A stretch of 37,096 nt of DNA, from positions 1 to 37,096 of the forward strand of contig HF988724.1 in NCBI GenBank assembly GCA_000431235.1, in the 5' to 3' direction. This DNA comes from Coprobacillus sp. CAG:698 (GTDB lineage Bacteria > Bacillota_I > Bacilli_A > ML615J-28 > CAG-698). A model generated the notes under the pieces. It did no database searches and had not been told where the DNA came from. It saw only the letters and a list, made by a program, of their open reading frames with translations. Both the position numbers and the translations under genes were made by a program. Positions 8,065 to 16,678 of this stretch are shown one piece after another (the first letter of the stretch is position 1; every line of letters starts with the position of its first letter).

Positions 8065-9246
8065 ATGAATAAAATTTCAAAAATTATCTTTCACATTGAT
8101 ATGAACTGTTTTTACTGTTCTTGTGAAATTGCTGAAAACGAAGATTTGAGTGGTAAACCAATAGTTGTAGCTCATAAAGATATAATCGATAGAGGTATAA
8201 TTTTATCACCAAGTTATGAGGCTCGCAAGTATGGGATAAAAGCAACAATGAAAGTTAGTGAAGCTAAAAGATTGTGTAAAGATATTATAGTCATAGAACC
8301 AAGAATGGAACTTTATCATAAATATTCACAAGATTTCTATAATTATCTTTTATCTCTTGCTAAAGATATAAAGGTAGAAATGGCTAGTTGCGATGAAGCT
8401 TATGTCGATGTTTCACAGTTTGGAACTGGTGCTGTTGAACTTGCTTCAAAAATACAAAAGGATATTTATGAATTATATGGTCTTCCTTGCAGTATTGGCA
8501 TAGCTCCTAATAAATTTCTTGCTAAAATGGCTTCGGATATGAAAAAACCAATGGGAATAACTATTCTCCGCAAAAGAGATTTACCTGAAGTAATGTGGCC
8601 TTTGCCGATTGAAGATTTAATGGGAATTGGTAAAAAAACAGCTCCGAAGCTCAAATACTTAGGAATAAATCGAATTGGTGATTTTCTAAAAGAAGAAAAC
8701 AAGGAAAAAATAATTTTAGAATTTGGAAAACAGTTTTATGAATCAAATTATGAAAAGTGCTTAGGAATTGATAATTCAGAAGTTGTTGGCGATTATGTTT
8801 TATCTTCATCAATTTCTGGAAGTAATACATTTATGGAAGATATTGCTAATGTTGATGTCCTATATTCAACACTTAAAGTTATATGTAATTCAATTGCATA
8901 TCGCTTACAAAAAGATAAACAATTAGCTTTAAATATAGGTGTCCAAATACGTTATAGTAACTTTGAAACAATTAATAGGAGCAAAACCCTTATAAATGAA
9001 ACTAATGATGAATATGAACTTTATCGAAGATGCAAAGAAGTATTTGATGATTATTATGATGACACTAAAGGCGTCAGATTAATTGGTGCTTTCACAAACA
9101 GATTAAAAAAAGAAAGTGAAGTTAGCAAACAAATAAGCATTTTTGACGATTTTGATAATCTTGAAAAAGATCAAAAAATTAAAACAATTATAGCAGATAT
9201 AAATAAAACTATTGGAAAAGAATCTTTAAAGAAAGGTATAAAATAA
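8065..9246 (+). CDS. dinB: Y-family DNA polymerase IV
   Basis: Translesion DNA polymerase. The 393 residues show palm motif FHIDMNCFYCSCE with metal-binding D12 and steric-gate Y17 (aligned to D7 and Y12 of Dpo4), the second catalytic motif SCDEAYVD with D110 and E111, the finger segment SPSYEARKYGIKA, and the helix-hairpin-helix LPIEDLMGIGKKTAPKL. The little-finger domain follows, and the C-terminal KQISIFDDF resembles a beta-clamp-binding motif (QxxLF type). AAGGGAAG serves as ribosome binding site. The next gene begins one base after the stop, so the two are probably co-transcribed. Confidence 0.94.
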   Translation: MNKISKIIFHIDMNCFYCSCEIAENEDLSGKPIVVAHKDIIDRGIILSPSYEARKYGIKATMKVSEAKRLCKDIIVIEPRMELYHKYSQDFYNYLLSLAKDIKVEMASCDEAYVDVSQFGTGAVELASKIQKDIYELYGLPCSIGIAPNKFLAKMASDMKKPMGITILRKRDLPEVMWPLPIEDLMGIGKKTAPKLKYLGINRIGDFLKEENKEKIILEFGKQFYESNYEKCLGIDNSEVVGDYVLSSSISGSNTFMEDIANVDVLYSTLKVICNSIAYRLQKDKQLALNIGVQIRYSNFETINRSKTLINETNDEYELYRRCKEVFDDYYDDTKGVRLIGAFTNRLKKESEVSKQISIFDDFDNLEKDQKIKTIIADINKTIGKESLKKGIK

Positions 9247-9247
9247 A

Positions 9248-10105
9248 ATGAATTTAGGTAAAATAGAAACATATACAGTTGATAGAGAAACAAAGTTAGG
9301 CTACGTTATAGTAAAAGATGGTGAAGAATATTTTTTACATCACAATGAGTGTAATGGCAATTCATTCATTGCTGGCGACAAAGTAAAAGCTTTTTTGTAT
9401 GTAGATAAAAAAAACCGTCCTGCGGCAACTCTTTTTAAGCCATTTATTCAACTAAATGAAACAAAATTATTACAAGTGGTTAGTGTAGATCACAAAATAG
9501 GAACCTTTTTAAATATTGGTATAAGTAAAGATATTTTACTTAGTGCTGATGAACTTCCTTATGATTATTCAAAATGGCCTAAAGAAGGTGACTTTCTTCC
9601 ATGTATGTTACGCATTAGAGCTAATAGATTAATATTAAAATTATCTAATAAATTTGAAATCGTACGTGTTCATGAAGAAATAGCTAAGGAACAAAAGCTT
9701 ACAAAATCACAAGTGGTTAGCGGATATGCTTATCGTTTATCTCCTGAAGGTGTAAATTTTGTAACTAGTGATTATGATGTCATCTTTGTATACAAAACAA
9801 ATTATCGTAAATCTTATCATTTAGGTGAAAAAGAAGAAATTAAAATAATTGATATCCATGAAGATGATTATACTGGTACAATAAATAAAAATAAAGAATT
9901 TCAAATCGAAGATGATTATAAAATAATATTAGATTATTTAGAAAAAAACAATGGTGTTATGCTAATAACTGAAAAAAGTTCACCAGAAATAATTAATAGA
10001 TTATTTAATATGAGTAAGTCATCTTTCAAAAATGCTCTTGGGCGTTTATTGAAACAAAATAAAATAGAAATTCTTGAAAACAAAATAATTTTAAAAGAAG
10101 AATAA
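9248..10105 (+). CDS. cvfB: CvfB/YitL-like S1-domain RNA-binding protein
   Basis: The 285 residues fit the CvfB family: tandem S1-like folds followed by a C-terminal winged helix. Visible parts are an N-terminal S1-like region (DRETKLGYVIVKDGEEYFLH), a second region with SVDHKIGTFLNIGISKDILL and LPYDYSKWPKEGDFLP, and a winged helix with MSKSSFKNALGRLLKQNKIE. In Staphylococcus aureus CvfB affects virulence gene expression through RNA; its molecular role elsewhere is not settled. It starts one base after dinB, implying coupling. Family call from motif layout; the symbol is by homology. Confidence 0.82.
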   Translation: MNLGKIETYTVDRETKLGYVIVKDGEEYFLHHNECNGNSFIAGDKVKAFLYVDKKNRPAATLFKPFIQLNETKLLQVVSVDHKIGTFLNIGISKDILLSADELPYDYSKWPKEGDFLPCMLRIRANRLILKLSNKFEIVRVHEEIAKEQKLTKSQVVSGYAYRLSPEGVNFVTSDYDVIFVYKTNYRKSYHLGEKEEIKIIDIHEDDYTGTINKNKEFQIEDDYKIILDYLEKNNGVMLITEKSSPEIINRLFNMSKSSFKNALGRLLKQNKIEILENKIILKEE

Positions 10106-10129
10106 TTAAAATAAAATTATTTTTGATTA

Positions 10130-10158
10130 TTTACAATTTGAATAATTTTTGGTATAAT
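10130..10158 (+). promoter_or_regulatory. Promoter of the hisS T-box leader
   Basis: TTTACA (10130-10135, 5 of 6) and TATAAT (10153-10158) with a 17-base spacer, beginning 25 bases after the cvfB-like stop. Transcription would start near 10165, immediately before T-box stem I. Confidence 0.75.
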
Positions 10159-10164
10159 AATATA

Positions 10165-10378
10165 TGGAAATCTCTTTAGAGAAAGAAGAGTAGTATATAA
10201 TGTAATATTTAGAGAGAATATGTTTGGTGAAAATATTCTATTGCATATATATGAAGACACTTTTGAGGATTTTTCTATCAACTTATTAAAAGAGCATAAA
10301 TGATAACATTTATGAAATAAGGTGGCACCGCGGAGTAATTCGTCCTTATAGAGTTTTGCATTCTAGAGGACTTTTTTA
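10165..10378 (+). ncRNA. T-box riboswitch controlling hisS-aspS
   Basis: A leader that binds uncharged tRNA and then favours an antiterminator. Seen here: stem I with GAGAAAGAAGAGTAG (from 10181) and the distal AGAGAG...TTGGTGAAAA segment; the specifier-loop 3' side GAAGACACTTTTGAGG (10253-10268); an 8-base stem III (10295-10302 with 10307-10314); the T-box core GGTGGCACCGCGG (10321-10333), which pairs with tRNA NCCA; and a terminator hairpin (10342-10371) ending in six T. By the usual GAA-NNN-AC layout the specifier triplet is GAC (Asp, 10256-10258), overlapping CAC (His, 10258-10260). Both encoded synthetases could therefore be sensed. Recognition of the T-box is secure; the dual specifier reading is inference. 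Confidence 0.95.
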
Positions 10379-10404
10379 ATATAAAGAATAAGGAGTTGAT
10401 AATT

Positions 10405-11697
10405 ATGAGTTATCAAAAAATAAAAGGAACACTTGATTTTATTGGCATTGATTCTGAAAGACGTCGATACGTTGAAAATGTTGCTCGCTCTGTTATGAAA
10501 AGTTATAACATTTCGGAAATCATTACTCCTGTTTTCGAACAAACAGAAGTATTTAATAGAAGTAGTGGTGAATCTAGTGATATCGTAACCAAAGAAATGT
10601 ATACTTTCTTAGATAAAGGAAACAGAAGTATTACTTTAAGACCTGAAGGTACAGCAAGTATCATAAGAGCATTTTTAGAAAATAAGTTATATGCTTTACC
10701 AGGCGTAAAAAAATACTTTTATAATTTACCAATGTATAGATACGAACGTCCTCAAGCTGGAAGATATCGTGAATTTGTACAATTTGGTGTTGAGTTTTTT
10801 GGTGAAGAAAGTTATATGCTTGATGCTGATGTAATTGTTCTTGGCGATACGATCTTAAAGAAGTTAGGTTTAAATGGAAAATATAAAATTGTAATTAACA
10901 CAATAGGTGATCTTGAGTCACGTAATAACTATCAAAAGGCTTTGAAACAATATTTTTCTAATAAAATAGATGATTTGTGTGAAGATTGTAAGAAGCGTTT
11001 AGATAAAAATCCTATGAGAATTCTTGATTGCAAAGTTGACAAAGATAATCCAATTCTTCTTAACGCTCCAAAGATCAGTGAGTATTTGAGCGACAATAGT
11101 AAAGAATACTTTACTAATTTACTAAAAGTTTTGGATTATTTACAAATAGAATATGAGATTAATCCATCACTTGTAAGAGGACTAGATTATTATACTGATA
11201 CTGTATTTGAATTTATTTCTAAAGGTGACGAAAAAGATCCTGTTTCTAGTTTGAAAAATGTGGCTATTCTAGCAGGTGGTAGATATTCTGGTCTTACAAA
11301 AATTCTCGGTGGGCCTGATGTTCCGGGAATTGGATTTGCATTTGGTGTAGAGCGTGTAACAAATTTATTAGCTTATTATGATTTATTACCTACACTAGAA
11401 AATAAAGTTGATATTTGTTTATTATCTCTAGATCCTGACTCGAAAAACTATTGCCTTGATATCTGTAGAAAATTGCGTGAAGAAGGAATTATATGTGAAA
11501 TAGATTATATAAATAATTCTTTGAAACCTCAATTCAAATTAGCTGAGAGGGTTAACTCTCGTTTAATAGGTATTATTGGAGAAACTGAAAGATTAAATTC
11601 TTCAATAAATATAAAATGTCCAAAGACTGGAAAGCAAGAAACAATAAGTGTTAAAGAACTAATTAAATATATAAAAGAAAATAAAGGAGATGCATAA
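10405..11697 (+). CDS. hisS: Histidyl-tRNA synthetase
   Basis: Class II synthetase charging tRNA-His. The 430 residues show the N-terminal GTLDFIG start, motif 1 region, ITLRPEGTASIIRAF, motif 2 RYERPQAGRYREF, histidine-binding motif GLDYYTDTVFEF, motif 3 AGGRYSGL...PGIGFAFGVERV, and a C-terminal anticodon-binding domain. ATG at 10405 is chosen over TTG at 10396 because AGGAG (10391-10395) lies nine bases upstream of the ATG and abuts the TTG. First gene of the T-box operon. aspS follows after one base. Confidence 0.97.
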   Translation: MSYQKIKGTLDFIGIDSERRRYVENVARSVMKSYNISEIITPVFEQTEVFNRSSGESSDIVTKEMYTFLDKGNRSITLRPEGTASIIRAFLENKLYALPGVKKYFYNLPMYRYERPQAGRYREFVQFGVEFFGEESYMLDADVIVLGDTILKKLGLNGKYKIVINTIGDLESRNNYQKALKQYFSNKIDDLCEDCKKRLDKNPMRILDCKVDKDNPILLNAPKISEYLSDNSKEYFTNLLKVLDYLQIEYEINPSLVRGLDYYTDTVFEFISKGDEKDPVSSLKNVAILAGGRYSGLTKILGGPDVPGIGFAFGVERVTNLLAYYDLLPTLENKVDICLLSLDPDSKNYCLDICRKLREEGIICEIDYINNSLKPQFKLAERVNSRLIGIIGETERLNSSINIKCPKTGKQETISVKELIKYIKENKGDA

Positions 11698-11698
11698 T

Positions 11699-13450
11699 AT
11701 GTTTAGAACACATAATAATGGATGCTTAAGAATTGAAAATGTTGGTGAAACAGTAACTTTAGCTGGTTGGGTTGCTAAAAAGAGAAATCTTGGTGGTTTA
11801 ATCTTTGTTGACCTACGTGACCGTTATGGTATTACACAAGTTGTAGCTCGTCCTGAAACGGAAAGTTATAAAGTTTTAGAAAATTGCCGTAATGAATATG
11901 TAATTAATGTTACTGGTAAAGTTATTAAAAGAGAAAGTGTTAATACTCATATTCCTACTGGAGAAATTGAAGTTGAAGCTGAAACAGTTAAAGTATTTAG
12001 TGAAGCTTGTAACCCTCCTATGATAATTGCTGATGAAACTGATGCTCTAGAAGATTTTAGAATGAAATATCGTTATCTAGACTTAAGAAGACCAGTAATG
12101 CAAAAAAATCTTATTTTAAGACACAATATCGTAAAATCAGTTAGAAATTATTTCGATAATCTTGATTTTGTTGAAGTTGAAACACCGGTCTTTGGAAAAA
12201 CAACACCTGAAGGTGCTCGTGACTATTTAGTTCCTTCAAGAGTAAATCCAGGCAAGTTCTATGCATTGCCTCAATCTCCACAATTATATAAACAACTTTT
12301 AATGGTTGCGGGAATGGATAGATACTATCAAATAGCAAGATGCTTCCGTGATGAAGACTTACGTGCTGATAGACAAATGGAATTTACACAAATTGACGTG
12401 GAAATGAGCTTTGTTGATGAAGAAGATATCTATGCTATGATTGAAGGATTAATCAAAAAAGTTATGAAAGAAGTAAAAGGAGTGGATGTTCAAACTCCAT
12501 TCGTTCGTATTCCTTTTGATGAGTCAATGGCACGTTTTGGTAATGATAAACCTGACTTAAGATTTGGAATGGAATTAAAAGATGTTACAAATTTATTCAA
12601 AGATGTAGATTTTGCTTTATTTAAACAAACAATTTCTGAAAATGGTATAATTAAAGGTCTAAATGCTAAAGGTGCTAGTACAAAATATTCACGTAAAGAA
12701 ATTGATCGTTTAACTGAAGTTGTTAAGAAATTAAAAGCTAAAGGTTTAATGTATCTAAAATATGAAAATAATGCATTTACAGGAAGTATTGCTAAGTATT
12801 TACCAGAAGAAATTAAAGAAGAACTAATAAAGATTTATGAAGTTGAAAATGGTGATGTTTTATTCTTCGTAGCTGATAATTTTGGTATTTGTAACGCTGC
12901 TCTAGCAACTCTAAGAAATACATTAGGTAAAGAATTAGGTTTAATCGACCCTAATAAATATTGCTATTGTTGGATTAACAATTGGCCATCATTTGAATGG
13001 AGTGAAGAAGAACAAAGATATGTTGCTGCTCACCATCCTTTCACTGATCCAAAAGATGAATTTAAAGAAATGCTTTTAACTCATCCTGAAAAATGTTATT
13101 CTAAGTGTTATGATATCGTTCTAAATGGATTTGAATTAGGAAGTGGATCAATTAGAATTCATGATCAAAAAACACAAGATGAAATGTTTAGAGCAATCGG
13201 TTTAACTGATGATGATATCTATCGTAAATTTGGTTACTTTGTTAATGCATTAAAATATGGAACACCTCCTCATGGTGGAATTGCGTTAGGTTTGGATAGA
13301 CTAGCGATGTTATTAACTGGTGCCTCATCATTAAGAGAAATTATTGCCTTCCCTAAGAGCGCTAATGCAATTTGTCCTATGAGTGAAGCTCCAACATACA
13401 TAAGCGAAGAACAAGCTAAAGAACTTCATATAAAGGTTGATATTGATTAA
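11699..13450 (+). CDS. aspS: Aspartyl-tRNA synthetase (bacterial type)
   Basis: Class II synthetase charging tRNA-Asp. The 583 residues have an N-terminal OB anticodon-binding domain (about 1-105, with GWVAKKRNLGGLIFVDLRDR), motif 2 (CFRDEDLRADRQMEFTQID), a GAD insertion domain with GMELKDVTNLFKDVDFALF (about residues 280-410) and motif 3 (GIALGLDRLAMLL). ATG at 11699 is preferred to ATG at 11690, because the ribosome binding site AAGGAG (11684-11689) directly abuts the upstream ATG. The RBS lies within the 3' end of hisS, so the two are tightly coupled and share the T-box. Confidence 0.97.
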   Translation: MFRTHNNGCLRIENVGETVTLAGWVAKKRNLGGLIFVDLRDRYGITQVVARPETESYKVLENCRNEYVINVTGKVIKRESVNTHIPTGEIEVEAETVKVFSEACNPPMIIADETDALEDFRMKYRYLDLRRPVMQKNLILRHNIVKSVRNYFDNLDFVEVETPVFGKTTPEGARDYLVPSRVNPGKFYALPQSPQLYKQLLMVAGMDRYYQIARCFRDEDLRADRQMEFTQIDVEMSFVDEEDIYAMIEGLIKKVMKEVKGVDVQTPFVRIPFDESMARFGNDKPDLRFGMELKDVTNLFKDVDFALFKQTISENGIIKGLNAKGASTKYSRKEIDRLTEVVKKLKAKGLMYLKYENNAFTGSIAKYLPEEIKEELIKIYEVENGDVLFFVADNFGICNAALATLRNTLGKELGLIDPNKYCYCWINNWPSFEWSEEEQRYVAAHHPFTDPKDEFKEMLLTHPEKCYSKCYDIVLNGFELGSGSIRIHDQKTQDEMFRAIGLTDDDIYRKFGYFVNALKYGTPPHGGIALGLDRLAMLLTGASSLREIIAFPKSANAICPMSEAPTYISEEQAKELHIKVDID

Positions 13451-13459
13451 GGTTTATTT

Positions 13460-14131
13460 ATGAATGAACAGTTTCAAAGATTTGCTTTGTTACTTACATC
13501 TGAACAGATAGAAAAAATTAATAAGGCTAAAGTAGCAATTATTGGACTAGGTGGAGTCGGTAGTGTTGCGACTTTAGCTTTAGCTCGTAATGGAGTCAAA
13601 AATTTTATCTTATGTGATTTTGATGAAGTTCAATTATCAAATATTAATAGACAATTAATAGCTAATTTTAACACTCTTGGCATGAAGAAAACTGATGTTT
13701 GTGAGAAGATGATTAAAGAAATAAATCCTGAAGCAAGTGTTAAAGTTATTTCGGAAAGATTTGGCCCCGAAACAACATTATTTGCAAATGATTTTGATTA
13801 TTTAATTGATGCCATAGATGATTTAGATAATAAATGTTTACTTATAAAAATGTGTTTAGAAAACAAAAAAACATTTATTTCATCAATGGGAACTGCTAAA
13901 AAAATGGACTTAACAAAACTAAAAATAATGGATTTAAATCAAACATCATATGATCCGCTCGCAAGAAAGTTACGAAAAATGCTTAGAGAAGATGGAATAT
14001 ATGAAAAAGTTCCTGTTGTTTCTTCACTTGAAGAACCTATTAAAACAATAGGCTTAGGATCATATATGCCTGTTACATCTACAGCAGGTTTAATGCTTGC
14101 AGATTATATTATAAAGAAAATAATATTTTAA
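13460..14131 (+). CDS. tcdA: TcdA/CsdL-type tRNA threonylcarbamoyladenosine dehydratase
   Basis: E1-like ThiF-family enzyme that uses ATP to cyclise t6A at position 37 of ANN-decoding tRNAs to ct6A. The 223 residues show the nucleotide-binding loop IIGLGGVGSVATLALARNG, the acidic end of the second strand (LCDFDEVQLSNINRQ) with the E1-family Arg, and FDYLIDAIDDLDNK. It lacks the ubiquitin-fold cysteine domain of larger E1 enzymes, as expected. In Bacillus the homologue yrvM also follows aspS, which supports the call over a generic MoeB/ThiF protein. At 223 residues it is a little shorter than many homologues. Confidence 0.88.
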   Translation: MNEQFQRFALLLTSEQIEKINKAKVAIIGLGGVGSVATLALARNGVKNFILCDFDEVQLSNINRQLIANFNTLGMKKTDVCEKMIKEINPEASVKVISERFGPETTLFANDFDYLIDAIDDLDNKCLLIKMCLENKKTFISSMGTAKKMDLTKLKIMDLNQTSYDPLARKLRKMLREDGIYEKVPVVSSLEEPIKTIGLGSYMPVTSTAGLMLADYIIKKIIF

Positions 14132-14149
14132 TTTATTTGGAGGATAAAT

Positions 14150-14614
14150 ATGCGTGAAAATTATATAAGTTGGGATACATATTTTATGGGTGTTGCTTTA
14201 CTTTCTTCTATGAGAAGTAAAGATCCAAATACACAAGTTGGAGCATGTATTGTAAATGAGGCCAAAAAAATAGTTGGTATAGGATACAACGGCTTACCAT
14301 TTGGTTGTGATGATAAAGTATTTCCATGGGATAATAAAGGTGAATTCTTAGACACAAAATATCCTTATGTTGTTCACGCAGAACCAAATGCCATTTTGAA
14401 TTCTAATTCCCGCACTGAAGGATGTACTCTATATGTTACTCTATTTCCTTGCAATGAGTGTGCAAAACTAATAATTCAAAGTGGAATTAAAGAAATTGTC
14501 TACATGGATGACAAATATAATGGAACTGATAGCAATATAGCTTCTAAAAAAATGTTAGATTATGCTAAAATAAGATATCGTAAAATTGATAAAATAAATA
14601 TTGAATTAAAGTAA
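14150..14614 (+). CDS. comEB: Deoxycytidylate (dCMP) deaminase, ComEB-like
   Basis: Zinc enzyme converting dCMP to dUMP for dTMP synthesis. The 154 residues start with SWDTYFMGVALLSSMRSKDP (close to the family start), then NTQVGACIVNE, the zinc and proton-shuttle motif H76-A-E78, and PCNEC with zinc ligands C101 and C104. The name comEB comes from the Bacillus com operon, although this neighbourhood is not a competence locus. GGAGGATA provides a strong ribosome binding site. It sits in the T-box operon between tcdA and a membrane protease. Confidence 0.93.
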   Translation: MRENYISWDTYFMGVALLSSMRSKDPNTQVGACIVNEAKKIVGIGYNGLPFGCDDKVFPWDNKGEFLDTKYPYVVHAEPNAILNSNSRTEGCTLYVTLFPCNECAKLIIQSGIKEIVYMDDKYNGTDSNIASKKMLDYAKIRYRKIDKINIELK

Positions 14615-14625
14615 AGGATTTTGTT

Positions 14626-15744
14626 ATGTTATTTAAGTATTTAAAAAGTTTATGGACAAAACTAGTTAATAGTAAGCCATTAACAAAAGTTCTAACAATT
14701 GTTATAACATTAATCTTAGTTTTTATGGCTGTTATTTCTTTTTGGAAAGTTGATTATGTCATCTATACACCGGGATTTCTTGGTAATCCAGTAGGCACTG
14801 TTAATGTTGATAGTGAAAATTCCAAAGGTAGAATTAATGTTGTTTCGGTAATATCTTATGATAAACCATCACTAATTCAATTATGGTCAGCAAGATTAGA
14901 CAAAAGAATACTTGTTGAGAAAGTTGATCATGATTACTCTGATGAAGATGAAAGACCTGTAAATATTACTTCTAAATGGATAAGTATCAATAAGGCTATT
15001 ATATATGCTTACGAAAAAGCGCAAGAAGTAGATCCAAGTATTACGCTTGTAAAAAGCTTTATGGGAGCTATTGTTTATTTTTCTTCTGATAAAGCCGAAA
15101 CATCTTTAACTTCAAGTGACATAATAACTGAAGTTGAAGGTGTTAAGATTACTTCATATGATCATCTTGTGGAAATATATAATAATATTATTGGAAAAAC
15201 AAAATTTGCCGGTGATTATATTAATTTTAAGGTACGCACAAGACAAAGTGAAACTTTAACTGAAAGATCTGCAATTATTTATGCTGATGATGATGGAAGG
15301 TTAACAACTGGTTTATATTTAGATGAATATTATGATTTAGATGGTACTAATTCTAAACCTGGCTTTAAAATAAATTATCGTGAAAATGTAGATTCAAGTG
15401 GCAATAGTGGCGGAGCAATGCTTGCTTTATCAATATATAATAGTTTAATAAAAGAAGATGTAACAAAAGGTAAGTTTGTTGTTGGTACTGGTACAATTGA
15501 TTTAGATGGAAAAGTTGGTCGAATTGGATGTGTTGAGCAAAAAGTTGTTAAAGCATACCAAAATAAAGCTGATTATTTCTTTGTATGTGATAATGTTTAT
15601 ACAGATTCTAATGGTAATAGCCTACCAACTGACTATGAATTATGCATTAAGGCTGCTCAAAGTTATGGCTATGATACTAGTTTTATAAAACCAGTTAAAA
15701 CATTTGATGATATTTTAAATGAACTGAAGAAAGGAGCTAACTAA
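14626..15744 (+). CDS. Membrane PDZ/Lon-like serine protease (YlbL/SepM type)
   Basis: The 372 residues have one N-terminal membrane segment (about 20-42), a PDZ domain (about 135-210, with SSDIITEVEGVKITSYDHLV) and a C-terminal Lon-type catalytic domain. The probable Ser-Lys dyad is S261 in SGNSGGAMLAL and K306 in GCVEQKVVKA; the spacing of 45 is close to that of Lon. The catalytic domain would face outward. Relatives include Bacillus YlbL and streptococcal SepM, which trims a competence peptide; the substrate here is unknown. The next gene starts on the last base of its stop codon. Confidence 0.9.
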   Translation: MLFKYLKSLWTKLVNSKPLTKVLTIVITLILVFMAVISFWKVDYVIYTPGFLGNPVGTVNVDSENSKGRINVVSVISYDKPSLIQLWSARLDKRILVEKVDHDYSDEDERPVNITSKWISINKAIIYAYEKAQEVDPSITLVKSFMGAIVYFSSDKAETSLTSSDIITEVEGVKITSYDHLVEIYNNIIGKTKFAGDYINFKVRTRQSETLTERSAIIYADDDGRLTTGLYLDEYYDLDGTNSKPGFKINYRENVDSSGNSGGAMLALSIYNSLIKEDVTKGKFVVGTGTIDLDGKVGRIGCVEQKVVKAYQNKADYFFVCDNVYTDSNGNSLPTDYELCIKAAQSYGYDTSFIKPVKTFDDILNELKKGAN

Positions 15745-16163
15745 TGGAAAATAACTTAAAATCACGCGACGGGTTATGGACTTTTGGAAAAAAGGAATAT
15801 AAACGTTTTATGAATATCAAAATAAAACGTAAAACAAGCATTCTTTCCTTTCTATATGGCATTTTATTAACAGCAATACCTATTTTACCTATTGCATGGT
15901 TTCTATTTGAACTTGTGGAAATATTTTGGTTTCAACCAAGTACTGTTTATATTTTTCTAACTATTGCATGGGTATTATTTATGTTTGCTAATGGTTTATC
16001 AAACTATTTAACAATAAGAATTTTAAAAGTTAAAGAAAAAGATATGTCTGACTTACAGTCAATTAATGATAAAGCAGTATTCTTTTACCAAAGCCTTAAT
16101 ATTGGATTTGGTATATTTATACTAGCAATTTTAGTCTTTTTCCTTGTAGAGGCAATGCAATGA
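15744..16163 (+). CDS. Predicted three-helix membrane protein, function unknown
   Basis: 139 residues with a polar, basic N-terminus (GKKEYKRFMNIKIKRKTS) and three hydrophobic segments, near residues 33-55, 65-85 and 112-136. It overlaps the preceding protease gene by one base and lspA by four (ATGA), so it is translationally coupled on both sides, which argues strongly that it is real. A link with envelope protein processing is possible from position alone. No family recognised. Confidence 0.8.
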   Translation: MENNLKSRDGLWTFGKKEYKRFMNIKIKRKTSILSFLYGILLTAIPILPIAWFLFELVEIFWFQPSTVYIFLTIAWVLFMFANGLSNYLTIRILKVKEKDMSDLQSINDKAVFFYQSLNIGFGIFILAILVFFLVEAMQ

Positions 16164-16678
16164 AAGTAAAGAAAATATTAATATATGCAGGAATAATAGT
16201 TTTTCTGTTATTCATAGATCAAATTTCAAAATATTTAACATTTAAGTATTTAGGTAATGTAAAATCTATGGCAGATTATTCATTTTACCTAAAAGGTGGA
16301 GTTACAAACGTCGATTGCATCCCTCATTTAATTGATTTTAGATTGTTAACAAATGATGGAGCAATGTTTGGATTTCTTTCAGGAAAAAAAGTCTTATTTA
16401 TAATTGTAACAATTGTAGGACTTGGTTTATTTGGTTACATGTTGAAGAGTGGAGATATCATAAAATACCCATTTTATACAATAGGCTTATTGTTATGTTT
16501 CTCTGGTGCATTAGGCAATTTTATTGATAGAATAATAATAGGTCAAGTTCGTGACTTTATTACTTTCGGTTTTATGAACTTTGCAAGTTTTAATTTTGCT
16601 GATATGTGTATGTGTGTAGGTATTGTTATGATATTTATTGATGTATTATTTGGAGATGTTACAGAAATATGGAAGTAA
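16160..16678 (+). CDS. lspA: Lipoprotein signal peptidase II
   Basis: Aspartyl membrane peptidase that removes signal peptides from prolipoproteins. The 172 residues have four hydrophobic segments and the family motifs DQISKY (D20), TNDGAMFGF (N65), GALGNFIDRIIIGQVRDF (catalytic D123) and FNFADM (catalytic D148). About 25 extra residues lie between the first helix and the TND motif. Starts inside the preceding gene (ATGA overlap); rluD begins 10 bases before its end. In Bacillus lspA and rluD are also neighbours. Putative lipoproteins elsewhere in this window would be substrates. Confidence 0.95.
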   Translation: MKVKKILIYAGIIVFLLFIDQISKYLTFKYLGNVKSMADYSFYLKGGVTNVDCIPHLIDFRLLTNDGAMFGFLSGKKVLFIIVTIVGLGLFGYMLKSGDIIKYPFYTIGLLLCFSGALGNFIDRIIIGQVRDFITFGFMNFASFNFADMCMCVGIVMIFIDVLFGDVTEIWK

